A stretch of 64,000 bases of DNA from Notospermus geniculatus. Lineage: Eukaryota > Nemertea > Pilidiophora > Heteronemertea > Lineidae. Location of the stretch: contig NMRB01001178.1 in assembly GCA_002633025.1 (NCBI GenBank), positions 76,286 through 140,285 on the forward strand, given 5' to 3'. The translations under genes were made by a program, and so were the position numbers. Below, one piece after another: positions 1-10,758 of this stretch; positions within the stretch are counted from its first letter, which is position 1, and each line of letters begins with the position of its first letter. Under the pieces are notes generated by a model that was given only the letters and a program-made list of their open reading frames with translations, searched no databases and was not told the origin of the DNA.

Positions 1-2
1 AT

Positions 3-431
3 AGGCCGATCACTAGAAACCCAGACCACCCGAGTGATCTGGACGCTCTGTCGCCCAACCATCTTCTTCTCTTGAAAGGGCAGCCGAATCTGCCTCCTGG
101 TCTGTTTTGTAAAGAGGATGTCTATAGTAAACGCCGTTGGAGACAGGTGCAGTATCTGTCCAATCTGTTTTGGCGACGCTGGGTCGGTGAGTATCTCCCC
201 TTATTGCAGGAGAGACAAAAGTGGGGTGCGATTAGAAGGAACCTGAGTGTAGGTGATGTAGTGTTAGTGGCGGACGACAGAGCGCCCAGAAACTCATGGC
301 CCATGGGTCAAGTTGTAGAGGTCTTGCCGGACAGGCGTGGTCTCGTGAGACAAGTTAGAGTTAAGACCCGCACAAATGTGTTGTTGCGGCCAGTAGACAA
401 GTTGTGTTTGATTCTTGAGTCGGAGCTGTAG
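3..431 (+). pseudogene. BEL/Pao retrotransposon pol, C-terminal end (partial)
   Basis: This is the last part of a retrotransposon polyprotein: the end of the integrase and the C-terminal domain that follows it in BEL/Pao elements. The frame is open from the window edge (codon at position 3) to TAG at 429-431. It reads a RPxT...[18 protein letters not shown] stretch, then the [15 protein letters not shown] segment and a basic tail with GDVVLVADD and WPMGQVVEV. The same order occurs at the end of the 7.6-10.1 kb pol in this window, and it is the standard BEL/Pao order. The rest of the element lies left of the window. A polypurine tract and an LTR follow downstream, so this is the 3' end of a real insertion and not a host gene. 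No stop or frame shift is seen in this part. Confidence 0.9.
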
Positions 432-780
432 ATCATGACAGTTTCAAGTGAAGTTCTGAGCTATTAAAGCTGACCTGTATAATTTTGTTGTCGTACCGAA
501 GTTAACGGACTTTGTTTCAAATTTTATTTTTGGATCGTATTTGGTCATTTGAGCCTATTTGGGTTTTCAAGGGACTTGTGTTACGCATTACATGTATGTG
601 TGTAGGAGTACCGTGTTTGGGCTTTGATGGATCTCGGCAGTTGTGTGTGTTGAGGTCAAGCACAATTTCGTATTTTGGGTTGTTTGTTTGAAGTGTCTCT
701 GTTGCACTGTTGTTACCTGTTGGGTTAGTGTTTCTAGTTATAATTGTGTAACTTTCGCCCCACAATTAGGGGGCCGGGAA
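432..780 (+). other. BEL/Pao 3' untranslated stretch and polypurine tract
   Basis: This non-coding spacer lies between the pol stop and the LTR. Its end, about 768-780, is purine-rich (TTAGGGGGCCGGGAA) and abuts the TG that opens the LTR, as expected for the primer of plus-strand DNA synthesis. I see no coding sequence in it. Confidence 0.65.
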
Positions 781-1110
781 TGTGGACGCCAGATTCTCAT
801 TTCCGAATGTCATTTTGGAGCTCGCTCTCTGGTTCAACTCCGAAGTTGCTTTCTTTTACACGTGCTCCGCCTTCCATGTTACAGAGCGGGATGTCGGTCT
901 GCGTGATATTGGAGGCCTCTCTGTTTTTGAGTTGTTTTCTATGCTGTTTCCTAGTCCCCCAACGAGGTTTTACGGTCAAGTGGTCAAGCTTCGTTTGTTA
1001 CCAGTCTTGCCAGTCGACAGTGAATAAAGATGATGACCCTACCAGTAATCCTCGTCGTGAATTTCTGTTAGTTGCTAGTATTGGAGCCTCTGATATTGTT
1101 CGCCGCCACA
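781..1110 (+). repeat. 3' LTR of the first BEL/Pao element
   Basis: This 330-bp block begins TGTGG directly after a polypurine tract and ends CCACA, the short perfect inverted ends typical of LTRs. It contains AATAAA near 1023. The 5' LTR is outside the window, so the boundaries rest on the TG...CA ends and the upstream polypurine tract, not on a pairwise match. The following bases are probably intron of a Harbinger transposase, so this element may have inserted into that transposon. Confidence 0.7.
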
Positions 1111-1176
1111 TGAACAGCATTTTTTAATGGAATGAACATGGAATAAGTCTACATGAACTTTTTTTGTTAATTTGCA

Positions 1177-1662
1177 GGGAAACTCACAAATCTTGTCGCA
1201 CGTTGGCCAGGAGGTACTCACGACTCGCATATCTTCAGAGAAAGTGAGATTGGTCAATATTTGTCAGAAAACCACAATGGAATCGAAGATGGTCTTCTCC
1301 TCGGTGATTCGGGATACCCATGCAAGCCATATCTCATGAACCCTTATCTAAACCCAGCCACACAAGCGGAAAGAAAATTTAACAAGGCGCAGAAGAAAAC
1401 CAGAAATACCATCGAAAGATGTTTTGGAGTGTTGAAGCGCCGCTTTCATTGCCTCCACAGCGAAATACGGATGCGACCTGAACGTGTCTGCCAAATTATT
1501 ACAGCTTGTGGGGTTCAACACAACATCGCCATCGAGAGAAAGGAGCCGCTGCTTGGAATGCCAAGAATTGAACCAGAAGAAAGACACGTCTACAATGGAG
1601 CACAGGATGGCCGTGCTGTTCGCAGACATCTGACAGAGAGATTCTTTCAGAATTACATGTAG
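1177..1662 (+). pseudogene. PIF/Harbinger transposase, last exon
   Basis: This is the C-terminal half of a HARBI1-like DDE transposase. A splice acceptor (TTTTTTTGTTAATTTGCAG) precedes position 1177. The frame then gives GKLTNLVARWPGGTHDSHIF, the conserved segment around the second catalytic aspartate (THD), followed by LLGDSGYPCKPYLMNPY and the ERCFGVLKRRFHCL block that carries the last acidic residue. The stop is at 1660-1662. The ATG-less continuation upstream of 1261 matters: an ORF caller would start at TTG 1261 and lose the THD motif. The upstream exons with the first aspartate are not visible. A BEL/Pao LTR ends 66 bases before the acceptor and has probably split the gene. A convergent Myb-like gene, the usual Harbinger partner, follows on the other strand. 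Confidence 0.85.
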
Positions 1663-1698
1663 ATCTCATGGACCTTTCTCATAAAGGATACTGATTTC

Positions 1699-1889
1699 CG
1701 GTACCGGTGTAACGTTTTTCAGTGTGCCCCGTGTGCCAGTGTGACATTTCAATAGATTGACGGAATAAGCCGCGACTGGACAATGAGCGACACACAGAGA
1801 AACAGCGAGTTCGTTTCCCAGAGTGTTCCGAACAATGGAAGTCACACAGAAAAACGGCCACACTGAAAAACGTTACACCTGTACCGGTT
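1699..1889. repeat. Inverted repeat, about 190 bp
   Basis: About 29 bases at 1699-1727 (CGGTACCGGTGTAACG... then TTTTTCAGTGTG) recur in reverse complement at 1859-1888 with a one-base difference. The pair frames about 130 bp. It lies between the Harbinger transposase stop and the convergent Myb-like gene and looks like a small MITE or hairpin insertion. Confidence 0.6.
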
Positions 1890-2090
1890 CTGTAACTTTC
1901 AAAATCACAACAGCTGAAGTCTTTCAAAAGAAAACAACGCACATTCTATTATTCAAACATATAATTCATTTTCAGCTAAATATATTTGTAACAATTAACT
2001 TGGTACCGGTAAACTTGGCTCAACATGTTCAATATCAATATTTAACATGTACAGCCAGAAATATAATATTTCTGGTGCAGCCTATAGTTT

Positions 2091-3240
2091 TCAACAATTG
2101 AGATCTCTTTCCAGTTTCAAAATTTCTAGTTTCATTTTTTTGGCATTCAGTTTGGCATTCTCATGTTCTTGGAGCAGGAGAGCATGCTGCACGGGGCACA
2201 TACAGCGGCATGTTCTCACAATGTCAATTTCATTGAACTCATGAGTTGTAGATTTCCCTTTTCCTTTTCCCTTCCCTTTTACTTTTCCTCTGCTTTCAAT
2301 AGCAATTGCTATTTCCCTCGCTTCATCTTCATCATATGAGTCGTCCTTTGGGATATCCAATTGTCCAAGCTGATCATCAATCCCACTCAATGGGCCAACA
2401 TCCGAATCTGTAACATCTGAAACATGAACAAGGGTTGGACTGACAGAAGATACCGTACATTGATAGCAAAATACAAACTCATTTTTAACCAGTCTAGCCT
2501 AGTTGGGTGATTTGCTGGCCTAGTGTGATTAATGCAGTCATAACGCTCCATATATCTTGTTGATGATGTCATCCATTTCGTGCAGTGCCCTAATTTCAAT
2601 GTGACATGGATGCACAACACGATTATTACTGATGATTTTAAAGAAATAGTGACCCTATCAAATGAAATTAGAACCCATCCGACAAATTAAACATACCTTC
2701 CCATTGAACTGGTGCTTGACCACCATTTGCCAGCCCCGAAAGCAGTTCATAAGCTGTGGATGTTGATGGCACAGGTTCACTTTCGCTGATGATGGTGGTG
2801 GTGGATGGTGCTAGGCATGGGGCAGCTGTTTCCATCCCGCCTTCAATACCTGTCCAGTTTGGACAGGCACTGTGCATCTCAATTATTTTCTGGGAGATAC
2901 TACTTCCATTTACTCCAATAACCTGCCCTCCGCCTTTCTTCTTTATCTCGTGTCTCTCCTTGGTTGCAGATGTTTTGGCTTCCTTTTTCATTCCTTGCCA
3001 CTTGTCTTTTATTTCTTTGGAGGTCCTTTGCTCCACTCCGAGCGCATTTATTGCAGGTGCAATCTTCATCCATATGGCCTTCTTCCGGCTGCTTGTTATA
3101 GTGTCTGTTAACTTTGATGAGAGAATGTGGATATTTTCTTCCACCATCTCAGTTAAAAGACACAATTCGCTTGGTGAGAAGTTGGACTTGCGCTTACGCT
3201 TGGCAGAGCCATTTGTTGGCATGTCTGACATGTCGGCCAT
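2091..3240 (-). CDS. Two-exon Myb/SANT-like DNA-binding protein (Harbinger partner)
   Basis: Exon 1 runs 3240-2697 from an ATG (MADMSDMPTNGS). It has a basic patch (KRKRKSNFSPSE) and a helix-rich SANT/Myb-like domain with a W-rich end (ISKEIKDKW-type: RTSKEIKDKWQGMKKEAK), roughly residues 15-95. The donor is GAAG|GTATGT (GT at 2696-2695). The acceptor TTTCAG ends at 2417, so exon 2 is 2416-2091. Exon 1 leaves one base over and exon 2 supplies two, so the frame is kept exactly. Exon 2 adds an acidic stretch, a Lys-Gly run (KGKGKGKGK), a Cys cluster (CRCMCPVQH) and a C-terminal coiled-coil-like helix. In PIF/Harbinger transposons a Myb-like protein carries the transposase to the nucleus and to the element ends. 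The adjacent transposase exon makes that role likely here. It looks intact. Confidence 0.75.
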
Positions 3241-3284
3241 GACGGATTCAGCAGGAAGTGCAATTTATCAAGATGCATTGTGGG

Positions 3285-3437
3285 ATAATCCACCGATAAA
3301 CCACCGATAGTTACCAATGCCTAAAATTTTGCTTTGAACAACCCAAAGTTATCGGTTAGTTAACTATCGGTCGATATTTATCGGTGGATAAGAGTTATCG
3401 GAGGATAACTTTACCTTTGCTTTGAACAACCGGCCCC
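3285..3437. mobile_element. Probable right end of the PIF/Harbinger element
   Basis: This region has subterminal TATCGGT/ACCGATA words in both orientations, and the 12-mer CTTTGAACAACC twice (about 3331 and 3420). The second copy ends GGCCCC at 3437; read inward the end is GGGGCCGGTTGTTCAAAG, which resembles Harbinger termini. The left end is not available for comparison because the upstream part is interrupted by the BEL/Pao element. The exact boundary and target duplication are unproven. Confidence 0.5.
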
Positions 3438-3780
3438 AGGTTGGCGACCCAAACCAAACCTTGGCCATGCAGGATCATAGGTTATCCCCCTTTCTTCATG
3501 GAAATTGCAATGGATGAAATATGAAATCGTCATCTTCGTTGTCAACTGCCATTTGCAGGAAATCCACGTTCAAATCGCCCCAAACACGTATCACACAATA
3601 CAAGCGCAGTCGGCCTTCGTTGGCCCACACATATGAGTCGAGCAGAGTATTTAAAATACTACCGGTACGTTACCTAAGCATAAGAACTATCCGTATAAAG
3701 ACCGGATCTCTCTACGAAACGGCTAAACCCTAACCGTTTCACCCGTTAAAGGCCTTTATCCACTAGTCCGGGTTACCGCT
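3438..3780. other. Unassigned spacer
   Basis: No gene, splice-framed exon or repeat with a partner in this window is seen here. Confidence 0.5.
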
Positions 3781-3938
3781 GCGGTTTGCCGCGCCGGGAT
3801 TTTTTCACAGGGTTTTAGATAATCCTTCGATGGTTTAACAATACATAGCGTGTTAATTGTCCCAATGCCTGTGAAAATCGCTCCCGCGCCGCAAACCGCT
3901 CCACTTCAACGGTTTCCGGTGCGGTTCGCGCAGCGGGA
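3781..3938. repeat. GC-rich inverted repeat with an extra half-copy
   Basis: A GCGGTTTGCCGCGCC-type arm at 3781-3813 is matched in reverse complement at 3868-3899, including the TTTTCACAGG extension. A third, shorter copy of the same word (GCGGTTCGCGCAGCGGG) is at 3922-3938. It looks like a small foldback element. Confidence 0.55.
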
Positions 3939-4847
3939 AAACACACCGGCAGAAAATGCTTTGTTAAAAGGCAGCGGACCGAGAAAATAACAAAGGATTT
4001 GTCGGGCAGTGATGAAACCGCGGCGGCTAAACGCGACAGTGGGTTCAGGCCCTTACTGTTACTGTTACGAATAACAACATGGACGCGGCCTTCTAAACCT
4101 GCGGCAGCGAAAGCTCTCTATTAGTGATTTCAAACCGCCTGATGGATTAGAAACAATCACTTCAGCCAATGTATTTTTACGTATTAGGCCTACTTCACCT
4201 CAATTCAGCACACCGAAATATTTTGCACTATAGGCCTATGCACTAAGCTGCGCATGCCCAGTAGATCTTGCGCATGCCCATTAGTTGATCGGCGAAGAGC
4301 CGGCATTCAAAGGTAGAATCAATTTCTCATGTCCAAACCCACCTCGCGCATTGTGTTGCTCATGACGGGTAGGATCCACCCCAATCCACTGGTTGGCTCA
4401 CATGATTATTAGCAGTGAGGTAAGGCGTTGTCAGTTGACGAAATTTGGATGACTGAAAAGGCGCAAAGGCCTTGTGTCACTCGTACACAATACGCCGGAT
4501 TGAGCCTATAAATAGGCCTAATGATTGGTGTGGGCTAGGCCAGCGTAATTTTGTCATCGCCAGGTTCACATGAAACAGACAGCTTTTTTGGTAGGCAATG
4601 AACACATTTGGCAATGGCATCATTGCATTGTTACTAAGTACAGCTATGCTCACAACAAAGTTGAAGTTGCTGTCGCGCGGATACTAGAAGTAATGCCTGA
4701 TTGAATTAAAAACCTCCTTATTGGGACCAGGCCGCTACGAAAGTATCAAGCCGGCTACACAGTAAAAAATATAGTGTTAAGGTAACACTGAAAATGGGTG
4801 TTAACTTTAACACCGATTATGAGTGTCCAATAGCTCCCAACACCANC
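3939..4847. other. Gene-free spacer
   Basis: No supported coding sequence. It holds GCGCATGCCC twice (about 4252 and 4272) and a cluster of GTGTTAA/TTAACAC words at 4770-4805. One ambiguous base is at 4846. Confidence 0.5.
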
Positions 4848-5216
4848 GCCGGCGACCGACGCGCGTTCTTGCGTTCGACGCCGACCCCGTCGTACGATTT
4901 GGTCGGCGTCCGATCGCGAGGCTGTTATTACTTGAGTCGTTTCATAATGGGTCGCCGTCGCTAAAGTACGTTGGACTATAGCCTAGCTTATACTTCGACG
5001 CACGACCATCGGCGTCCGACGCGCGATCAAAATCTGGACGCCGACCTAATGAAGTAGGCTTATGTCGGCGTACAGATTTTGATCGTGCGTCGGACGCCGA
5101 TGGTCTTGCGTCGAAGTATAAACTAGGCTTTAGAGTCAATTCCGCGAAGTCAGCGTCCACATTTGATCGCGCGTCGGACACCGATGGTCTTGCGTCGAAG
5201 AATAAACTAAGCTTTA
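4848..5216. repeat. Foldback element built of a repeated GTCGGACGCCGA module
   Basis: Arms at about 4982-5045 and 5064-5128 (about 64 bp) are near-perfect reverse complements with a loop of about 18 bp. A third copy, in the same orientation as the right arm, is at 5150-5216. A partial CGACGC-rich copy precedes them at 4848-4918. The repeated translation ASDARS on the minus strand follows from the DNA repeat and does not indicate a gene. Confidence 0.7.
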
Positions 5217-7100
5217 CACTACCACCAGCACTACGAGAAATTTTAGGAAACATTTGACAATTTTTTCGCATTCTTAAGGGACATGTAGAAAACGCGGATA
5301 TTCGAAAACGCGGAAATACAAAAAAATAAATGACGATATACTAAATAAATTTGGTTGTCGAGGTATTATACACATAATACAACTCAAGATATAATGGAAT
5401 GTCCCATCTGGGACCGTCGGTAGATGGCTGAGCATACCAGCGCCTAAGGCGCGATGACGGCGGTACCGCCGACCGGAAAATTGTAATTATAAACAGAAGC
5501 CGTTAGAAGCGAATTCCTGGCATCTCAAGGGCCATAGTCCAAGAAAATGCGTTTTTATTCGGAATCTCCCCCCGCCCCGATCTGCCAATGTGGAAGAGCT
5601 ATTACACACTTGACACTAGTGGCGAATTATCGTCCCTCGTACATGTAGCATATTAAGAAAGCCGCCATCTTTGCCACTTGAAACATCAACATAGCCTACT
5701 CTCAAAGTGTAAAATTCGGTCGGAAATTCATAAGTGAAGTGTCGTCACGTAACCATGGTCACAGTGTCAACATAGTGTCAGCGGATAGGCCTGCAACAGT
5801 GCACGCCAACAGCGTCATGGGATGACGTCATGATGATCTCACGTGCGTCTGTAAATAGATAGTTTCTGCTATCCCGTTTCCGCGATCCAGAGTTAACGGA
5901 ACCAGGGTGGGGGTAGGGATCTTTAGAGGATTTGTTTCTGAATAGATGGTTGTTTTGTGCAACAATGAGTGATAAAGTTATAACTGAAAACGGAAGGTAA
6001 TAGGGCATGCCCCTGAAGAACTAAAGGCGGTGAACGTATAGGCCTAGGCCTAGCTACAGTGACAGGCGAACGCCAACCGACTCTGCCGCCAAGGTGGAAT
6101 GGTTGTGGTCAATGTGGATGGTAACTAAGTGGCAGAATGGGTGGTTGGTGAGAGGATGCATTGTCCACGTATGGCCAATGCATCCTCTCACAGAGTGTTG
6201 GTGTCTGCCCCTCTGTTTGGAATAGGCCTAGAGCAACAGTGGCCCACGAAAAAAAACACACAACCGACTGGAAGCCGTAAAATAAGGGTATGTATCGGTA
6301 GGCCTAGGCCTAGTCCATGATGTTCTTCTCACACCATAATCTTCTTTCCCTCTTCTTTTCACCCTCTGTTTGCAATACAGCAACATGTGGCCTACACAAA
6401 AACACACAGCCGACTGGAAGCCACACGCAGCGTAGGCCCTTGCGTCCCGAAAACAAAAGTAGGCCTACATTAAAAAACAAACAAAATCCCACTCGACATG
6501 CTCGACGTGACCTCTCCCACTCTCCAACACACACACTGCACTCTCCCACCCCAGAGGCCAACCATACGCAATGGGCATATAGATTTGTTCCAACTATGTC
6601 ATCAAAATCTGAGCTGTTGAATCGCCTGACTTTTTGCATTCATTTCTGCACTGTACTTCCCCAAGCAACGTGTACATCATAAGCCGGCGGCTGAAACCCA
6701 TGACGTCACGAAAACTTGTGCTGTTCAACCGCCTGACACAATGCACACTTCACTGCCGTACACGACGCAGACCAGTACAGCGCTTGCAACAGGCGGTGGC
6801 ATATCGTTACGTCAACAATACTTGTGCATCTCCAAAAACACCCAAATATCTTTAAATCCAACATCGCTTTCTCCACAGTAAGAGTCACTATCTACATCTT
6901 TCCTAATTATCTATTGATGGGCAGCCATTACAACGAGCAACTTCATCCCCTTGGTACCAAACGAACGCCTATGAGCTACAAACCCGAAAATCACCTACAC
7001 TATAAAAATATCAGTAGCGATCCATAAAGGCCTTCGTCGTGTGCTGCCGCCGTCGGCGGGTTCCGGGATCATTGCGTCCAGAGGAATCGGAACCAGTCAT
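5217..7100. other. Gene-free region with TAGGCCTA words and a small duplication
   Basis: No convincing gene. TAGGCCTAGGCCTA runs occur near 6040 and 6300. A segment of about 45 bp (CACACAACCGACTGGAAGCC and flanks) at about 6237-6285 is repeated at about 6386-6431. The many short open frames lack splice context or recognisable domains. Confidence 0.5.
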
Positions 7101-7397
7101 TGTTGGTTCAAGCCTCTAGGCGGTGTGGGCGCGTCGTATAGTGGGTTTAAAGGAGAGAAGCCATACACCTCTGTCCAGGTTAAAATCTTATTGCCAAGTG
7201 GCTTTATTATACAAACAGGCCAATAAATCATATGACGTAAGGTAAATCACAATCACAAGATATGATGTAAAGAAAATCACATGAACCAAATAGAAATGTG
7301 ATCAGGATAAAAGGTTCAACAACCACAAAAGGTGATTACCAACTACAATAGTCTAATAGTCTAATAGAAACACAATTAAGTCATTGAAGTCACAACA
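7101..7397 (-). repeat. 3' LTR of the minus-strand BEL/Pao element
   Basis: Read on the minus strand this 297-bp block begins TGTTG just after a purine-rich CGCCGGAGAA and ends CAACA, giving inverted LTR ends. A polyadenylation word AATAAA (minus strand) is near 7205. It lies 187 bp beyond the pol stop, the right place and strand for the 3' LTR of the element at 7584-12910. No matching 5' LTR is seen to the right, so the element is truncated there. Confidence 0.7.
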
Positions 7398-7583
7398 TTC
7401 TCCGGCGGGCAACGAAAACCGGAACCTTTCGACTTTGAAACTTTTTTTTGATTTTCATATGCATGTAAACAACAGTAAATAGATAAAACTACATGTAATC
7501 TGAACCAACACGAGATTAAAACATATCACAGAATCATTGAATGTCAATACCACAACCTCGATACTGAAGACATACTGAAGACA

Positions 7584-10064
7584 CTAAGTTGACGTCTCAA
7601 GGGGAAACAACTTCACAATAGGTCTATTTGTGACGCCAGTGGGAGTTTTGATCACTGCGGATCTGACAAGACCATCGTTTCCTGTGACCAACTTTTCGAC
7701 GCGTGCTAATGACCATTTCAGACGTGGTACATTATCTTCATGCACCAACACCGCGTCACCGATTTTGATCTGGTTTTCAGTATCACCTTTGCCAGAAATG
7801 GCATCTCGTTCGCGTAAAGCGGCAATGTATTCACTCGACCAACGTTTCCAGAACTGTTCGATCACCTGAGACAGTAACACCGCACGCTTACGCAACTCAG
7901 AATCTGTTCCAAAGGTTGGGTCTGACAATTCGTCAGGATCAAAAAGCTCATGAGGAAATGAAGTAAGACGTCTTCCATGTAAGAAGCATGACGGCGTTAA
8001 AGGCTGAGGATCGTCCAGTTCCGAGGACACGTATGTGAGCGGCCGATCATTGATCATAGCCTCGATTTCAATCAACACTGTATTCAATTCCTCGTATGTC
8101 AGAAATCTACGACCAATAACTTTCTTCAATGAATTCTTGGTAAGCCCTATCAGTCTTTCATAAAACCCACCATACCATGGTGCTCTCTTTGGGATGAACT
8201 CGCATTCAACACGCTGATCGGTCAAATAGGCCTTGACGGACGGTGAAGAAATCAATTGCTTGATTTCATCAGCGGCAGACAAGTATGTGGAGGCATTGTC
8301 AGAAATCATCTTTTGTGGCAATGATCTCCGACCGACAAATCTTCTGAAAGCAAGTATGAATGACACCACACTCAAATCTGAGACCAATTCTAAATGGACT
8401 GCCCTGATGACCGCACAAGTAAATAATACAATGTACACTTTACTTTCTGTACAGCGTGTTCCAGAACCTTTCTGGGATCTGATGTTTGGCTGTAGACATT
8501 TCACATACAGACAGCCTGAGAAATCAACACCACAGATTGTGAATGGATCTGCTTGCATGAGTCTCACTGATTGTAATGGCGCTGGTATGGGTCTCGCATA
8601 GGGCTTCCCATGAAGGCGTTTGCACACCAAACAACCCCGTAGCCGAGATTTTACTCTCTGGCGAATACAAGTGATCCAGAACCGTTGTCGAATGTATGTC
8701 ACAGTTGATTGAACTCCTGAATGAAACACTTTCTGATGCGCATGATCAATGATCAACTCTGTAAGACGGTGTTTTGATGGGATGAGAATTGGGAATTTCG
8801 CGGCGAATTGCACAGGCGCATTATGAAACCGACCACCAACACGTATTACACCATCATCATCCAAGAACAATTTCAGTTGCGTCACAAGATTTCCGTGCGT
8901 TCGTTGTTTCGTCTGAAGCCACGTAATCTCATCCTTGTAGACATCTCGTTGTACGTCTCTAATGATGATCGTTTCCGCTTTCTGGATTTCACCAACGTTG
9001 AGTGGTCCTACGTAACGCTTGTCACGATTATGTTTGCGAGAATTCCAAATGAATCGCAACACGAATGCGGTTATGCGCAACATCTTGTTGTACGAACTGT
9101 AGCGACTTATATCAATCACATCCAAAGAACTAGTATGCACATCATCGCGTGTTCCGCTAACTGCTTCTGGTGCAACGTCACTAACGGTATTCACAGCACA
9201 CTCGTTGTGAGGTTCAGAATCGTGCGGTATTTCGGAATCGCTTTCGAACCTTTCACATTTCGGAAACTCTCCCGTCGAGAGCCAAGTGGGTCCATTCCAC
9301 CACAGGCTAGAATTCTGGAAATCAGCTGACGTGATTCCTCGAGTGAGCATGTCCGCTGGATTGTCCGCTGTTGGACAATACTTGATCGTTGTAATGAATG
9401 AGTTCTCCCGAATCTCCTTCACTCGGTTTTTGACGAACAATGGAAGTGGTTTGTCACTTTCAATCCAGTGGAGTACAATTTGGCTATCTGACCATAAAAC
9501 GCACTGAGAAATGTTGATCACTGAGGCAAGACTAGAGTAAATGTACCGAAGTAAACGGGATCCAACCAATGCTGCCATCAACTCTAGACGGGGCAACGTA
9601 ATCGGCTTGATCGGTGCAACCCTGGTTTTAGACATGACAATCGCACAATCCTGACCATGCTTCAAGTACACACTTGCCCCATATGCCTTAGGGTTTGCAT
9701 CTCCAAATACATGTAACTCATAGGAGTTGTCCTTTGCTTCCTTGGGAACATCAAAGTACTTCCGGTTGACTCGTGTCTTGGTCACTTCGTGGAGTTCCTG
9801 ATTCAAAACACTCCACTTTACTGCCAACTCGTCGGGAAGGGGTTCATCCCATCCAAGACCTTTCGACCAAAGTTCCTGAATGAACATCTTGGCTCGGACA
9901 TGTACAGGCGAGAGCAATCCTAAAGGATCATAAATGCTGCTGGTAATTCTGACAACGTCTCGTTTCGTGACATGATGTTGTGATGGACACTCACCACTCC
10001 TCTGACAATAATGAAGGGTATCATTCTCAGTATCCCACTTTATACCGAGAACATTCACCAGAGA
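7584..10064 (-). CDS. BEL/Pao pol: RNase H-like region and integrase
   Basis: This is one uninterrupted frame of about 824 residues, still open at the assembly gap. It begins in the Pao/A17-type region after the reverse transcriptase (GIKWDTENDTL, SSIYDPLGLLSPV), continues into the RNase H-like part (FGDANPKAYGASVY, LPRLELMAALVGSRL, LWSDSQIVLHWI), then the integrase. There a zinc-binding HxH...CxxC (IDHAHQKVFHSG, GCLVCKRLHG) is followed by the DDE residues in CGVDFSG, MISDNAS and WYGGFYERL. The C-terminus (LSQVIEQFWKRWSSEY, GDAVLVHED) matches the fragment at the window start. It is free of stops over 2.4 kb, so the element is young or the copy was recently active. The reverse transcriptase core should lie in the gap. 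Confidence 0.95.
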   Translation of the reverse strand, partial: SLVNVLGIKWDTENDTLHYCQRSGECPSQHHVTKRDVVRITSSIYDPLGLLSPVHVRAKMFIQELWSKGLGWDEPLPDELAVKWSVLNQELHEVTKTRVNRKYFDVPKEAKDNSYELHVFGDANPKAYGASVYLKHGQDCAIVMSKTRVAPIKPITLPRLELMAALVGSRLLRYIYSSLASVINISQCVLWSDSQIVLHWIESDKPLPLFVKNRVKEIRENSFITTIKYCPTADNPADMLTRGITSADFQNSSLWWNGPTWLSTGEFPKCERFESDSEIPHDSEPHNECAVNTVSDVAPEAVSGTRDDVHTSSLDVIDISRYSSYNKMLRITAFVLRFIWNSRKHNRDKRYVGPLNVGEIQKAETIIIRDVQRDVYKDEITWLQTKQRTHGNLVTQLKLFLDDDGVIRVGGRFHNAPVQFAAKFPILIPSKHRLTELIIDHAHQKVFHSGVQSTVTYIRQRFWITCIRQRVKSRLRGCLVCKRLHGKPYARPIPAPLQSVRLMQADPFTICGVDFSGCLYVKCLQPNIRSQKGSGTRCTESKVYIVLFTCAVIRAVHLELVSDLSVVSFILAFRRFVGRRSLPQKMISDNASTYLSAADEIKQLISSPSVKAYLTDQRVECEFIPKRAPWYGGFYERLIGLTKNSLKKVIGRRFLTYEELNTVLIEIEAMINDRPLTYVSSELDDPQPLTPSCFLHGRRLTSFPHELFDPDELSDPTFGTDSELRKRAVLLSQVIEQFWKRWSSEYIAALRERDAISGKGDTENQIKIGDAVLVHEDNVPRLKWSLARVEKLVTGNDGLVRSAVIKTPTGVTNRPIVKLFPLETST

Positions 10065-10758
10065 NNNNNNNNNNNNNNNNNNNNNNNNNNNNNNNNNNNN
10101 NNNNNNNNNNNNNNNNNNNNNNNNNNNNNNNNNNNNNNNNNNNNNNNNNNNNNNNNNNNNNNNNNNNNNNNNNNNNNNNNNNNNNNNNNNNNNNNNNNNN
10201 NNNNNNNNNNNNNNNNNNNNNNNNNNNNNNNNNNNNNNNNNNNNNNNNNNNNNNNNNNNNNNNNNNNNNNNNNNNNNNNNNNNNNNNNNNNNNNNNNNNN
10301 NNNNNNNNNNNNNNNNNNNNNNNNNNNNNNNNNNNNNNNNNNNNNNNNNNNNNNNNNNNNNNNNNNNNNNNNNNNNNNNNNNNNNNNNNNNNNNNNNNNN
10401 NNNNNNNNNNNNNNNNNNNNNNNNNNNNNNNNNNNNNNNNNNNNNNNNNNNNNNNNNNNNNNNNNNNNNNNNNNNNNNNNNNNNNNNNNNNNNNNNNNNN
10501 NNNNNNNNNNNNNNNNNNNNNNNNNNNNNNNNNNNNNNNNNNNNNNNNNNNNNNNNNNNNNNNNNNNNNNNNNNNNNNNNNNNNNNNNNNNNNNNNNNNN
10601 NNNNNNNNNNNNNNNNNNNNNNNNNNNNNNNNNNNNNNNNNNNNNNNNNNNNNNNNNNNNNNNNNNNNNNNNNNNNNNNNNNNNNNNNNNNNNNNNNNNN
10701 NNNNNNNNNNNNNNNNNNNNNNNNNNNNNNNNNNNNNNNNNNNNNNNNNNNNNNNNNN
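10065..10758. other. Assembly gap (694 N)
   Basis: The run of N falls inside the BEL/Pao element, where the protease-RT junction and the RT core are expected. Its length may be an estimate. Confidence 1.

Noticed and set aside
4942-5271. Minus-strand 109-codon frame with ASDARS repeats
   Set aside because: The peptide repeat simply follows the foldback DNA module; no start context or homologous protein.
6310-6682. Overlapping frames on both strands near 6.3-6.7 kb
   Set aside because: Low-complexity, no domain, no splice sites in phase, and partly made of a local duplication.
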